Shown piece by piece: positions 1 to 6,127 of a DNA stretch of 7,626 bases. The position numbers were made by a program, and so were the translations under genes. Every line of letters starts with the position of its first letter. Within the stretch, counting starts at the first letter, position 1. The stretch is from Tagaea sp. (GTDB lineage: Bacteria > Pseudomonadota > Alphaproteobacteria > CACIAM-22H2), in contig JAMNXK010000081.1 of the NCBI GenBank assembly GCA_023653245.1, positions 1 through 7,626 of the forward strand, in the 5' to 3' direction. The notes below the pieces were generated by a model. The model saw only the letters and a list, made by a program, of their open reading frames with translations, searched no databases and was not told the origin of the DNA.

Positions 1-1530
1 CTTCTGCCGGAGGATTGGGACCAGTTCCAGATCCTGATGGAGAACGCGCTCCACCGCACGCCGTGCCTGGAGACGGCCGAAGTGCGCCAGCTGCTCAACG
101 GCCCGGAGAGTTTCACGCCCGACGGGAATTTCATCCTCGGCGAGGCGCCGGGCTTGCGCGGGCTTTACGTTTGCGCCGGTTTCAACTCGGCGGGGATCGC
201 CAATGCGGGCGGGGCCGGGCGTTTGACCGCCGAATGGATCGCCGGCGGCGAAGCGCCGATGGATCTGGCCGACGTCGACATCCGCCGCTTCGCCGATTTC
301 CAAGCCAATGGCCGTTTCCTGCGCGAGCGCACGGTCGAAAGCCTCGGCCTGCACTACGTGATGCGCTGGCCGCGCATGGAACTGGAAAGCGCGCGGCCCT
401 TGCGCCGCTCGCCGCTCTACGACCGCTTGGCCGTCAATGGCGCGCGCTTCGGCTCGAAGATGGGGTGGGAGCGCGCCAATTACTTCGCCCTCGCCGGCGA
501 GAAAACTCCCTATGGCTGGGCGCCGGCGTGGCTGCCTTGCGCGCGCCGCGAACAAGAAGCGGCACGCTCGGCTTGCGCCATCGTCGATCAGGCGAGCTTC
601 GCCAAGATTCTGGTCCAGGGGCGCGACGCGTGCGCTTTCCTCCAGCGCCTGTGCGCCAACGATATCGACGTGGCCCCGGGCCGGTCGGTCTACACGGCGC
701 TACTCAACGCGCGCGGCGGCTTCGAAAGCGACGTGACCATCGCGCGGCTCGCCGAGGATCGCTTCCTTTTCATCACCGGCTCGGCGCAGCTCACCCGCGA
801 TCTCGATTGGCTCGGCCGGCATGTCGGCGATTCCTTCGTGACCCTGACCGACGCGACCGTGACCTGGACCACGCTGTCGCTGATCGGGCCGGGGGCGGCG
901 AAGCTGCTGCCGGGCGTGGCACCGCTGGCGTCCGGCGAGCTGCGCACGATCGATGTGGGCTACGCGCGCGCGCTCGCTTCGCCGATGAGTTATGTCGGCG
1001 CGCCCGGCATCGAGATGCTGGTGCCCACGGAATACGCCGCCGGAGTCTACGACGAGTTGAAGCGCGCCGATCCCGCGCCCGCGGATCTCGGCTACTACGC
1101 GCTCGACGCGCTGCGCATCGAAGCGGGACGGCGCGCCTTCGGCCCCGAACTCGGGCCCGACGAGACGCCGGTCGAGGCGGGGCTGATGCACGCGGTCGCG
1201 CTCGACAAGCCGGGCGGCTTTCTCGGCCGGGAAGCCCTGATCGCCAAACGCGAAGCGGGCGTGGCCAAGCGTCTGTGCCTGTTCGCGCTCGACGACCCCG
1301 GCGATTGGCTGTGGGGCGGGGAAGGGATTCTCGCCAACGGTGAACCGGTGGGCGAGATTTCCTCGGCCGGCTGGTCGACGGTGCTCGGGCGCTGCGTGGC
1401 GATGGGCTATGTCCGCGCGCCGCGGAATTTCGAGCGCGCGGAGATGCTGTCCTGGTCCTACGCGATCGACGTCGCGGGCAAGATCGCGCCCGCGAAGCCC
1501 CTGGCGCGCGCGCCCTATCCGCCGCGTTAG
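1..1530 (+). CDS. FAD-dependent oxidoreductase with GcvT (aminomethyltransferase) domain, dimethylglycine/sarcosine dehydrogenase-like; 5' truncated by window
   Basis: The frame is open from base 1, giving 509 residues and a TAG stop; the N-terminal FAD-binding GxGxxG region lies outside the window. Residues 34-66 hold the end of the DAO-type FAD domain (GPESFTPDGNFILGE, then GLYVCAGFNSAGI). Residues about 80-160 match the FAO_M-type linker (DVDIRRFADFQ). From about 170 comes a GcvT domain with the ALLNARGGFESD motif; D244 aligns with the conserved aspartate of T-proteins. A GcvT C-terminal barrel ends in LGRCVAMGYV and a PYPPR tail. Family members oxidatively demethylate dimethylglycine or sarcosine at FAD and pass the one-carbon unit to tetrahydrofolate on the GcvT part. 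The exact substrate cannot be read from the sequence. Any methionine inside the window, such as at 37, is internal. Its stop overlaps the stop of the convergent repeat-protein gene. Confidence 0.93.
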   Translation, partial: LLPEDWDQFQILMENALHRTPCLETAEVRQLLNGPESFTPDGNFILGEAPGLRGLYVCAGFNSAGIANAGGAGRLTAEWIAGGEAPMDLADVDIRRFADFQANGRFLRERTVESLGLHYVMRWPRMELESARPLRRSPLYDRLAVNGARFGSKMGWERANYFALAGEKTPYGWAPAWLPCARREQEAARSACAIVDQASFAKILVQGRDACAFLQRLCANDIDVAPGRSVYTALLNARGGFESDVTIARLAEDRFLFITGSAQLTRDLDWLGRHVGDSFVTLTDATVTWTTLSLIGPGAAKLLPGVAPLASGELRTIDVGYARALASPMSYVGAPGIEMLVPTEYAAGVYDELKRADPAPADLGYYALDALRIEAGRRAFGPELGPDETPVEAGLMHAVALDKPGGFLGREALIAKREAGVAKRLCLFALDDPGDWLWGGEGILANGEPVGEISSAGWSTVLGRCVAMGYVRAPRNFERAEMLSWSYAIDVAGKIAPAKPLARAPYPPR

Positions 1531-1763
1531 CGCCGTTCGAGCGTGCCGATCCGGCGGCCCGAAGGGTCGCGAATCACGTAGCCGCCGCGCCCGTCGCTTT
1601 CGTAGGTGGCGATCCGCCGGCCCGAGGGGTCGCGCTGGACGTAGCCGCCGCGCTGGTCGCTCTCGAACGTGGCGACGCGCCGTCCCGACGGGTCGCGTTG
1701 GACGAAGTCTTGGGCGCCGGCGGGCGCGCCCGCGATCAGCACGATGAAGGCAAGGGTGCGCAT
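1527..1763 (-). CDS. Small secreted protein made of 21-residue tandem repeats, unknown function
   Basis: A 78-residue protein starting at ATG 1761-1763. Residues 1-18 look like a signal peptide (MRTLAFIVLIAGAPAGAQ, with an AGA-Q style cleavage site), so the mature protein of about 60 residues should be periplasmic. The mature part is almost wholly a repeat, with consensus VQRDPSGRRIATYESDGRGGY: two full units (residues 21-41 and 42-62) and a 16-residue third unit (63-78) ending in ERR. The RDPSGRR core is invariant in all three. I do not recognise a named family with a known role. The gene lies 41 nt after the glycosyltransferase on the same strand and may be the third gene of that operon; its own ribosome binding site is poor (GAAG only 2 nt from ATG). 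A longer open frame running back to 2543 is only the antisense/alternate-frame extension through the glycosyltransferase gene. Confidence 0.8.
   Translation of the reverse strand: MRTLAFIVLIAGAPAGAQDFVQRDPSGRRVATFESDQRGGYVQRDPSGRRIATYESDGRGGYVIRDPSGRRIGTLERR
1530..1703 (-). repeat. 63-bp tandem repeat, 2.8 copies, coding for 21-residue units
   Basis: Units lie at 1641-1703, 1578-1640 and 1530-1577 (partial), read on the minus strand and in frame with the small secreted protein. In a shifted register, plus-strand blocks 1548-1610 and 1611-1673 agree at 52 of 63 positions by eye. The differences are mostly synonymous or at the variable residues (V/I, F/Y, Q/G), which suggests duplication followed by selection on the protein. 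Confidence 0.9.
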
Positions 1764-1804
1764 CGCTTCGAAAACGCGCGGGCCGCCGGGATTGTTCCGC
1801 GCCT

Positions 1805-2869
1805 TCAGCCGCGCGGGCGCAGATGCTCGGCGAATTGGCGCGCGCACTCGGCCCAGGAATAGTCGCGCGCGTGGGCGAGCGCGCGGTCGCGCGGGATCTC
1901 GAGCGCCGCGAGGCACGCCGCGCGCAAATCCTCGCGCATGGCGCCGCCCGACTTTTCGGCCGGCCGGTCGCCGAGCACGTCGAGCGGGCCGGTCACCGGA
2001 TAGGCGGCCACCGGCGTGCCGCACGCCATGGCTTCGAGCAGCACCAGGCCGAACGTGTCGGTCTTGGACGGGAACACGAACACGTCGGCCGAAGCGTAGA
2101 CATGCGCGAGCTCGGCCTGCTGGAGCACGCCCAGATACGAAGCTTCGGGATACTTGACGCGCAAGCTCGCCAGCGCCGGCCCCTCGCCGACCACCCATTT
2201 GGAGCCGGGCAGGTCGAGCGCGAGGAAGGATTCGACGTTCTTTTCGACCGCCACGCGCCCGACATAGACGAAGATCGGCGGCTTGGTCGCCAGCCGGTCG
2301 CGCGGGCCGGGCTTGAAGATTTCCAGATCGACGCCGCGCGTCCACAGCACGACGTTCTTGAAGCCCCAGGATTCGAGGTCGTTCTTGACCGTCGGCGTGG
2401 GCACCATCACGCGGCTCGCGGGGCCGTGGAAGCGGCGCAACACCGCGTAGCTCCACGACAGCGGCGCGCCGATGCGCGCGTTGACGTATTCGGGAAAGCG
2501 CGTGTGGTAGGCGGTGGTGAAGGGCAGGTTGCGCTTGAGGCACGCGCCGCGCGCGGCCCAGCCGAGCGGGCCTTCGGTGGCGATGTGCACTGCGTCGGGC
2601 GAGAAGGCGTCGATGAGCGCGCCGACTTTGCCGGCACCCGCCAGCGACAGGCGGATCTCGGGATAGGTGGGGCAGGGGAAGGTCGTGAAACGCTCGGGGG
2701 CGATCAGCTCGACCGTGTGGCCCGCGCGTTCGAGCTCGCGCTTGGTTTCGGTCAGCGTGCGCACCACGCCGTTGACTTGCGGGCGCCAGGCGTCGGTGAC
2801 GATGGCGATGCGCAAGGCGCGCGCGGGCGCGGGCAAAGGCTCGGGCGGTTGCGCGAGGGCGGCGGTCAT
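1805..2869 (-). CDS. GT4-family glycosyltransferase, probable diacylglycerol glycosyltransferase (Agt-like)
   Basis: A 354-residue GT-B fold enzyme. The N-terminal Rossmann domain begins after a proline-rich lead (ALRIAIVTDAWRPQVNGVVRT, about residues 18-38) and includes YHTRFPEYV (121-129). The nucleotide-sugar half has GVDLEIFKP (179-187), YVGRVAVEKN (202-211), GEGP (228-231) and SKTDTFGLVLLEAMACGTPV. The GT4 acidic EX7E pair appears here as D271 and E279. The start is ATG 2867-2869, with GGAG 7 nt upstream, overlapping the TGA of the phosphoesterase by ATGA, so the two are likely translationally coupled. Established knowledge: in several alphaproteobacteria a GT4 enzyme (Agt) next to plcP makes mono-glycosyl or glucuronosyl diacylglycerol in phosphate starvation. 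Neighbourhood supports that here; motifs alone would equally fit an alpha-mannosyltransferase of the MgtA/PimB type. It is probably peripheral on the inner membrane, as no transmembrane segment is seen. Confidence 0.9.
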   Translation of the reverse strand: MTAALAQPPEPLPAPARALRIAIVTDAWRPQVNGVVRTLTETKRELERAGHTVELIAPERFTTFPCPTYPEIRLSLAGAGKVGALIDAFSPDAVHIATEGPLGWAARGACLKRNLPFTTAYHTRFPEYVNARIGAPLSWSYAVLRRFHGPASRVMVPTPTVKNDLESWGFKNVVLWTRGVDLEIFKPGPRDRLATKPPIFVYVGRVAVEKNVESFLALDLPGSKWVVGEGPALASLRVKYPEASYLGVLQQAELAHVYASADVFVFPSKTDTFGLVLLEAMACGTPVAAYPVTGPLDVLGDRPAEKSGGAMREDLRAACLAALEIPRDRALAHARDYSWAECARQFAEHLRPRG

Positions 2870-3777
2870 TTGGCGGCTCCCATGGGGGCTGCGAGCATGT
2901 CGAGGCCGCGCGCGTGCGCCCAGTCGATCACGCGGAACGTGCCGTCCCAGTCCTCGACCAGGGCCGTGCAGCTTTCGACCCAGTCGCCGTCGTTCATGTA
3001 GACGATGCCGTCGATGTCGCGGATCTCGGCCTTGTGGATATGGCCGCAGATCACGCCGTCGAAGCCGCGGCGCCGCGCTTCCATGGCGACGGCTTCCTCG
3101 AAATCGGAGATGTACTTGACCGCGTTCTTGACCTTGTTCTTGAGCCAGGACGACAGCGACCAATAGGGCAGGCCGGCGACGCGGCGCACGCGGTTGAACC
3201 ACTCGTTGGACCAGAGGGCGAGGTTGTAGGCGTGGTCGCCCAGGAAGGCGAGCCAGCGCGCGTAGCGCACCACGCCGTCGAACGCGTCGCCGTGCACGAC
3301 CAGGAAGCGCTTGCCGCCGGCGCCGACATGCACGGCTTCGCCGGTCACGAAGATCCCGCCGAAATGATGGTCGAGATAGTCGCGCAGCATTTCGTCGTGA
3401 TTGCCCGGCACGTAGATGACGTCCGTGCCTTTGCGCGCCTTGCGCAGCACCTTCTGGACGACGTCGTTATGCGCCTGCGGCCAGAACCAGCCGCGCTTCA
3501 GCCGCCAGCCGTCGACGATGTCGCCCACGAGATAGAGCTTTTCGCATTCGTTGTGGCGCAGGAAGTCGAGCAGAAATTGCGCCTTGCAGCCGGGCGTGCC
3601 GAGATGGATGTCCGACAGGAAGATTGCGCGCCAGCGCTTGGGCGCGTCGCCGGTCGCGTCCGGTTCGGGCAAGTCGATATCGGGCGCGCCGCCACCCGAG
3701 AATCCGTCGGGCGCGCGCAAGGGCAGCCGGCCCACAGGCTTATCCACATGGTTGTCCACAGCTCGCACGATCCCCAT
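2866..3777 (-). CDS. plcP: Metallophosphoesterase, PlcP-like phospholipase C (COG2908; usual database name UDP-2,3-diacylglucosamine diphosphatase, LpxH-like)
   Basis: A 303-residue calcineurin-type enzyme with all metal-binding blocks: SDIHLG (55-60; D56, H58), GDIVDGW (85-91), PGNHDEMLRDY (124-134), VHGDAFD (161-167) and GHIHKAEI (245-252). The segment after GDIVDGW (RLKRGWFWPQAHNDVVQK) and the ending NDGDWVESCTALVE match the PlcP-type branch seen in Sinorhizobium, not classical E. coli LpxH, which is shorter and has a different segment there. PlcP removes phosphocholine or phosphoethanolamine from membrane phospholipids to give diacylglycerol under phosphate limitation. A role in lipid A synthesis cannot be excluded. 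The start is taken as ATG 3775-3777, which has AAAGGG 8 nt upstream; a TTG at 3799-3801 would add eight residues. The resulting lead of about 48 residues before the catalytic core is longer than I expect for the family, so a later TTG start remains possible. It is the first gene of an operon with the glycosyltransferase. Confidence 0.88.
   Translation of the reverse strand: MGIVRAVDNHVDKPVGRLPLRAPDGFSGGGAPDIDLPEPDATGDAPKRWRAIFLSDIHLGTPGCKAQFLLDFLRHNECEKLYLVGDIVDGWRLKRGWFWPQAHNDVVQKVLRKARKGTDVIYVPGNHDEMLRDYLDHHFGGIFVTGEAVHVGAGGKRFLVVHGDAFDGVVRYARWLAFLGDHAYNLALWSNEWFNRVRRVAGLPYWSLSSWLKNKVKNAVKYISDFEEAVAMEARRRGFDGVICGHIHKAEIRDIDGIVYMNDGDWVESCTALVEDWDGTFRVIDWAHARGLDMLAAPMGAAK
2877..2880 (-). promoter_or_regulatory. 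Ribosome binding site of the glycosyltransferase gene
   Basis: GGAG on the minus strand, 7 nt before ATG 2867-2869 and inside the 3' end of the phosphoesterase gene. It supports this start over upstream in-frame starts that would lie within the phosphoesterase gene. Confidence 0.65.
3740..3760 (+). promoter_or_regulatory. Tandem DnaA-box-like 9-mers
   Basis: TTATCCACA at 3740-3748 is an exact match to the high-affinity DnaA box. TTGTCCACA at 3752-3760 differs by one base and has the same orientation, 12 nt along. A third CCACA core at 3732-3736 continues the 12-nt phase. The sites fall in codons 6-16 of the plcP-like gene as called here, where protein conservation is expected to be weak. Whether DnaA binds is inference. 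Confidence 0.4.
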
Positions 3778-3785
3778 CCGGACGG

Positions 3786-3791
3786 CCCTTT
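3786..3791 (-). promoter_or_regulatory. Ribosome binding site of the plcP-like gene
   Basis: AAAGGG on the minus strand, 8 nt before ATG 3775-3777. This is the main reason for preferring that ATG over the TTG at 3799-3801, which would place the motif inside the coding region. Confidence 0.5.
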
Positions 3792-3843
3792 CGGCCAGCA
3801 ATGCGCGTTTTTCTTTTGTCGGTATACGGGCTTCGTGGTAACC

Positions 3844-3874
3844 ATTTTAAGTGAATCTTCCGTGGCATTCGCAA
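3844..3874 (-). promoter_or_regulatory. Possible promoter for the plcP-glycosyltransferase operon
   Basis: On the minus strand, TTGCGA (3869-3874) and TAAAAT (3844-3849) resemble -35 and -10 boxes, but with a long 19-nt spacer. The -10 would be about 67 nt before the ATG. This is the most AT-rich part of the window, so some promoter here is likely, but the exact boxes are weakly supported. Confidence 0.25.
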
Positions 3875-3884
3875 TTCACGGAAG
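3857..3884. repeat. Perfect 8-bp inverted repeat in the divergent intergenic region
   Basis: CTTCCGTG (3857-3864) and CACGGAAG (3877-3884) are exact reverse complements around a 12-nt centre. A second, overlapping pair, GTGAAT (3851-3856) and ATTCAC (3874-3879), shares the right-hand bases, so the two pairings exclude each other. It sits between two divergent genes and has no T-run, so it is more like a regulator site or leader hairpin than a terminator. Confidence 0.55.
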
Positions 3885-3894
3885 TATCCCCGGA

Positions 3895-3912
3895 CGGTCA
3901 CGAGAATGTCAT
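3895..3912 (+). promoter_or_regulatory. Pho-box-like direct repeat overlapping the lipid kinase start codon
   Basis: CGGTCAC, four bases (GAGA), then ATGTCAT. Against two CTGTCAT half-sites separated by four bases this matches 5 of 7 and 6 of 7, with the proper 11-nt period. The second half-site begins at the kinase ATG. Bound PhoB here would more naturally block than activate the kinase gene. The functional reading is inference. Confidence 0.28.
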
Positions 3913-4793
3913 ACGACGCGGCGGCGGAGCGCCTTTTGGTCATCTACAACCCGATCGCCGGCCGCCGGCGGCGGCGATTTTTGTCGCGCGTGCTCGAAGC
4001 TTTGGAGCGGCGCGGCCTTTCCGTGCGACTCGAGCCGACCCGGAAAAGAGGCGATGCGGAGAATCTCGCGCGCGGGGCGAAGGAATCGGGCGCCGATCGG
4101 GTGGTCGTGGCGGGCGGCGACGGCACGATCAACGAATCGCTGAACGGGCTGGAAGGCCCGACTCCGCCTTTGGCGATCGTGCCGCTGGGCACGGCCAACG
4201 TGCTCGCCCACGAGCTCGGTCTGGGCCATCGCGCCGAAGCGGTGGCCGCGGCGATCGCCGACGGCCAGGCGCGCGCGGTGACGCTCGGGCTGGTCAACGG
4301 TCGGCGCTTTTCGATGATGGCGGGTGTGGGCTTCGACGCGCATGTGGTGCGCGACGTCGATTCCAAGCTCAAGCGGATGATCGGCAAGGGCGCTTACGCG
4401 CTCGAAACCTTGCGCCAGCTGCTGATCTTCGAACCGCGCTACTACGAGGTGACGATCGACGGCGCCAAGCGCCGCGCCGCCTCGGTCATCGTGTGCAACG
4501 GCCATTACTACGGCGGCAAATTCGTCGCCGCCCCGACCGCGCGGCTCGACGCGCCCGAATTCCAAGTCGTGCTGTTCGGCAAGGCCGGGCGCTTGGCCAC
4601 GATCCGCTACGCGCTGGCGCTGGCGTTCAACCGGCTTTCCAAGCTCGCCGACGTGACCATCCTGCCCGCCCGCACGGTCGAAATCGCGGGACCCGCCGGC
4701 GAGCCCGTGCAGGCCGACGGCGATATCGTGGCGCATCTGCCCGCGCGCTTCGACGCGATCCCCGACGCCGCCAGGCTGGTCGGACCCGCTTAA
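3906..4793 (+). CDS. Diacylglycerol kinase catalytic-domain family lipid kinase (YegS/DgkB-like)
   Basis: A 295-residue soluble protein of normal length for the family. Motifs in order: NPIAG (15-19), the nucleotide loop AGGDGTINES (69-78), PLGTANVLAHELGL (93-106), GVGFDAHV (140-147), YYGGKF (201-206) and QADGD (269-273), where many relatives have DGE. The family phosphorylates diacylglycerol or related lipid alcohols with ATP at the membrane face; the substrate here is not fixed by sequence, and sphingosine-kinase-like or YegS-like roles are possible. The start ATG 3906 places NPIAG about 15 residues in, as usual, though the ribosome binding site is weak (a GAG 2 nt before the ATG). It is divergent from the plcP-like operon, so both could act on the same diacylglycerol pool. 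Its TAA overlaps the TAA of convergent pmbA. Confidence 0.9.
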   Translation: MSYDAAAERLLVIYNPIAGRRRRRFLSRVLEALERRGLSVRLEPTRKRGDAENLARGAKESGADRVVVAGGDGTINESLNGLEGPTPPLAIVPLGTANVLAHELGLGHRAEAVAAAIADGQARAVTLGLVNGRRFSMMAGVGFDAHVVRDVDSKLKRMIGKGAYALETLRQLLIFEPRYYEVTIDGAKRRAASVIVCNGHYYGGKFVAAPTARLDAPEFQVVLFGKAGRLATIRYALALAFNRLSKLADVTILPARTVEIAGPAGEPVQADGDIVAHLPARFDAIPDAARLVGPA

Positions 4794-6124
4794 CGCCCCG
4801 CGATCGTGCAGCCGTCCAAGCGCAAGGTCGGCGCGTCGGTGCCGTAGCGGAAGACCAGATCGTCCGCCGGCGTCACGTTCATGAACATCGCGAGCAGATT
4901 GCCCGCGACGGTGATCTCCGAGACGGGATAGGTCAGCTCGCCGTCCTCGATCATAAATCCGGACGCGCCGCGGCTGTAATCGCCCGTCACCCCGTTCACG
5001 CCCATGCCGATGAATTCGGTCACGTAAAGGCCGCGCTTGATGTCCTTGATCATCGACGCGCGCGAGATCGGTCCCGCTTCCATGTAAAGATTGGTCGCGG
5101 CCGGCGAGGGCGGCGAGGTCGTGCCGCGCGCGGCGTGGCCGGTCGATTGAAGCCCGAGCTGGCGCGCCGAACGCAGATCGAGAATCCAGGTCGTCAGCGT
5201 GCCCTTGTCGATCAGCGCGCGGCGCTTGGGCGCCAAGCCTTCGCCGTCGACCGGCTTGGAGGCGAGGCCGCGCTTGCGGAACGGATCGTCCACGATCGTG
5301 ATGCCGGGCCCGAACACCGCCTGGCCCATCTTGGTCTTGAGATAGCTGGTGCCGCGCGCGATCGACGCCCCGTTGATCGCCGTGGCGAGATGGCGCACGA
5401 GGCTGCCCGACACGCGCGGATCGAGCACGATGGGCAGCTTGCCGGTTTCGAGCTTTTGCGGGTTCAAGCGCCGCACGGCGCGCGTCCCGGCTTCGCGCCC
5501 GATCGTGGCCGGATCGCCGAGATCGGCGGCATGCAGCGAACTCGACCAGTCGTAGTCGCGCTCCATCGCCGTCCCTTCGCCCGCGATCACCGAGGCCGAG
5601 ACCGAATGCGAGGAGCGCGCGTACTCGGCCGCGAAGCCGTTGCTCGCCGCCAGCGCCACGCGGTTCGAACTCCAGCCGGCTTCGGCCCCCTCGGAATTGG
5701 TGACGCCCTTCACGGCGAGGGCGGCTTCCTCGGCCGCGCCCGCGCGCGCCATCAGCGTTTCGGCCGAAGGCTCGACCGGATCGAGCAGATCGAGTTCGGG
5801 AAAATCGCGCGCGATGGCATCGGGATCCGCCAAGCCGCAATGCGGATCTTCGAGCCCGGCCTTGGCCATGGCGATGGCGCGCTCGACCAGCGCGTCGAGC
5901 GCCTTGGCCGAGCGGTCGTTGGAGGAGACCACCGCCTGGCGCTTGCCCACGAACACGCGCAGACCCAGATCGTGGCCCTCGGCGCGCTCGAGCTTTTCGA
6001 GCTTGCCGAGCCGGCGCGCGTGGCTGACCGACACGCCTTCGGCGAACAGCGCGTCGGCGGCGTCGGCGCCTGCGCGCTTGGCTTTGGCCACGAGATCGGC
6101 GAGCAGATCGAGGGTGTTCGACAT
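4790..6124 (-). CDS. pmbA: PmbA/TldE family protein (metalloprotease complex subunit)
   Basis: A 444-residue protein of normal PmbA length. It shows the family N-terminal helix region (residues 1-30), GHDLGLRVFVGKRQA (50-64), ERDYDWSS (188-195), ATNLYMEAG (343-351) and the hallmark C-terminal block GVNGVTGDYSRGASGFMIEDGE (375-396, given here as two joined parts: GVNGVTGDYSRG and ASGFMIEDGE). No HExxxH metal site is seen, which separates PmbA/TldE from its partner TldD. In known systems TldD and TldE form a heterodimer that degrades unfolded peptides, matures microcin B17 and affects the CcdA antitoxin. No tldD and no peptide precursor is present in this window. Only 3 nt separate its ATG (6122-6124) from the TGA of the upstream membrane protein gene and no good ribosome binding site is visible, so it probably relies on translational coupling. 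Confidence 0.93.
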   Translation of the reverse strand: MSNTLDLLADLVAKAKRAGADAADALFAEGVSVSHARRLGKLEKLERAEGHDLGLRVFVGKRQAVVSSNDRSAKALDALVERAIAMAKAGLEDPHCGLADPDAIARDFPELDLLDPVEPSAETLMARAGAAEEAALAVKGVTNSEGAEAGWSSNRVALAASNGFAAEYARSSHSVSASVIAGEGTAMERDYDWSSSLHAADLGDPATIGREAGTRAVRRLNPQKLETGKLPIVLDPRVSGSLVRHLATAINGASIARGTSYLKTKMGQAVFGPGITIVDDPFRKRGLASKPVDGEGLAPKRRALIDKGTLTTWILDLRSARQLGLQSTGHAARGTTSPPSPAATNLYMEAGPISRASMIKDIKRGLYVTEFIGMGVNGVTGDYSRGASGFMIEDGELTYPVSEITVAGNLLAMFMNVTPADDLVFRYGTDAPTLRLDGCTIAGR

Positions 6125-6127
6125 GGG

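Noticed and set aside
1823..3001. Plus-strand open frame of 392 codons opposite the glycosyltransferase
   Set aside because: Antisense to a gene with full GT4 motifs; composition mirrors the opposite strand and no domain is seen.
2870..3202. N-terminal extension of the glycosyltransferase back to 3202
   Set aside because: It would overlap the phosphoesterase gene in a different frame, lacks family similarity, and ignores the GGAG and ATGA start arrangement at 2869.
3816..3844. Plus-strand promoter for the kinase (TTGTCG with TAACCA at 17 nt)
   Set aside because: The -10 element matches the consensus at only two positions, so no plus-strand promoter can be named from the sequence.
3847..3861. 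Possible CtrA site, TTAA-N7-TTCC
   Set aside because: Only one half matches the TTAA-N7-TTAA consensus; six of eight fixed bases is too weak to call.
2914..4143. Plus-strand open frame of 409 codons opposite the phosphoesterase
   Set aside because: Antisense to the metallophosphoesterase and out of frame with the kinase; no motif of its own.
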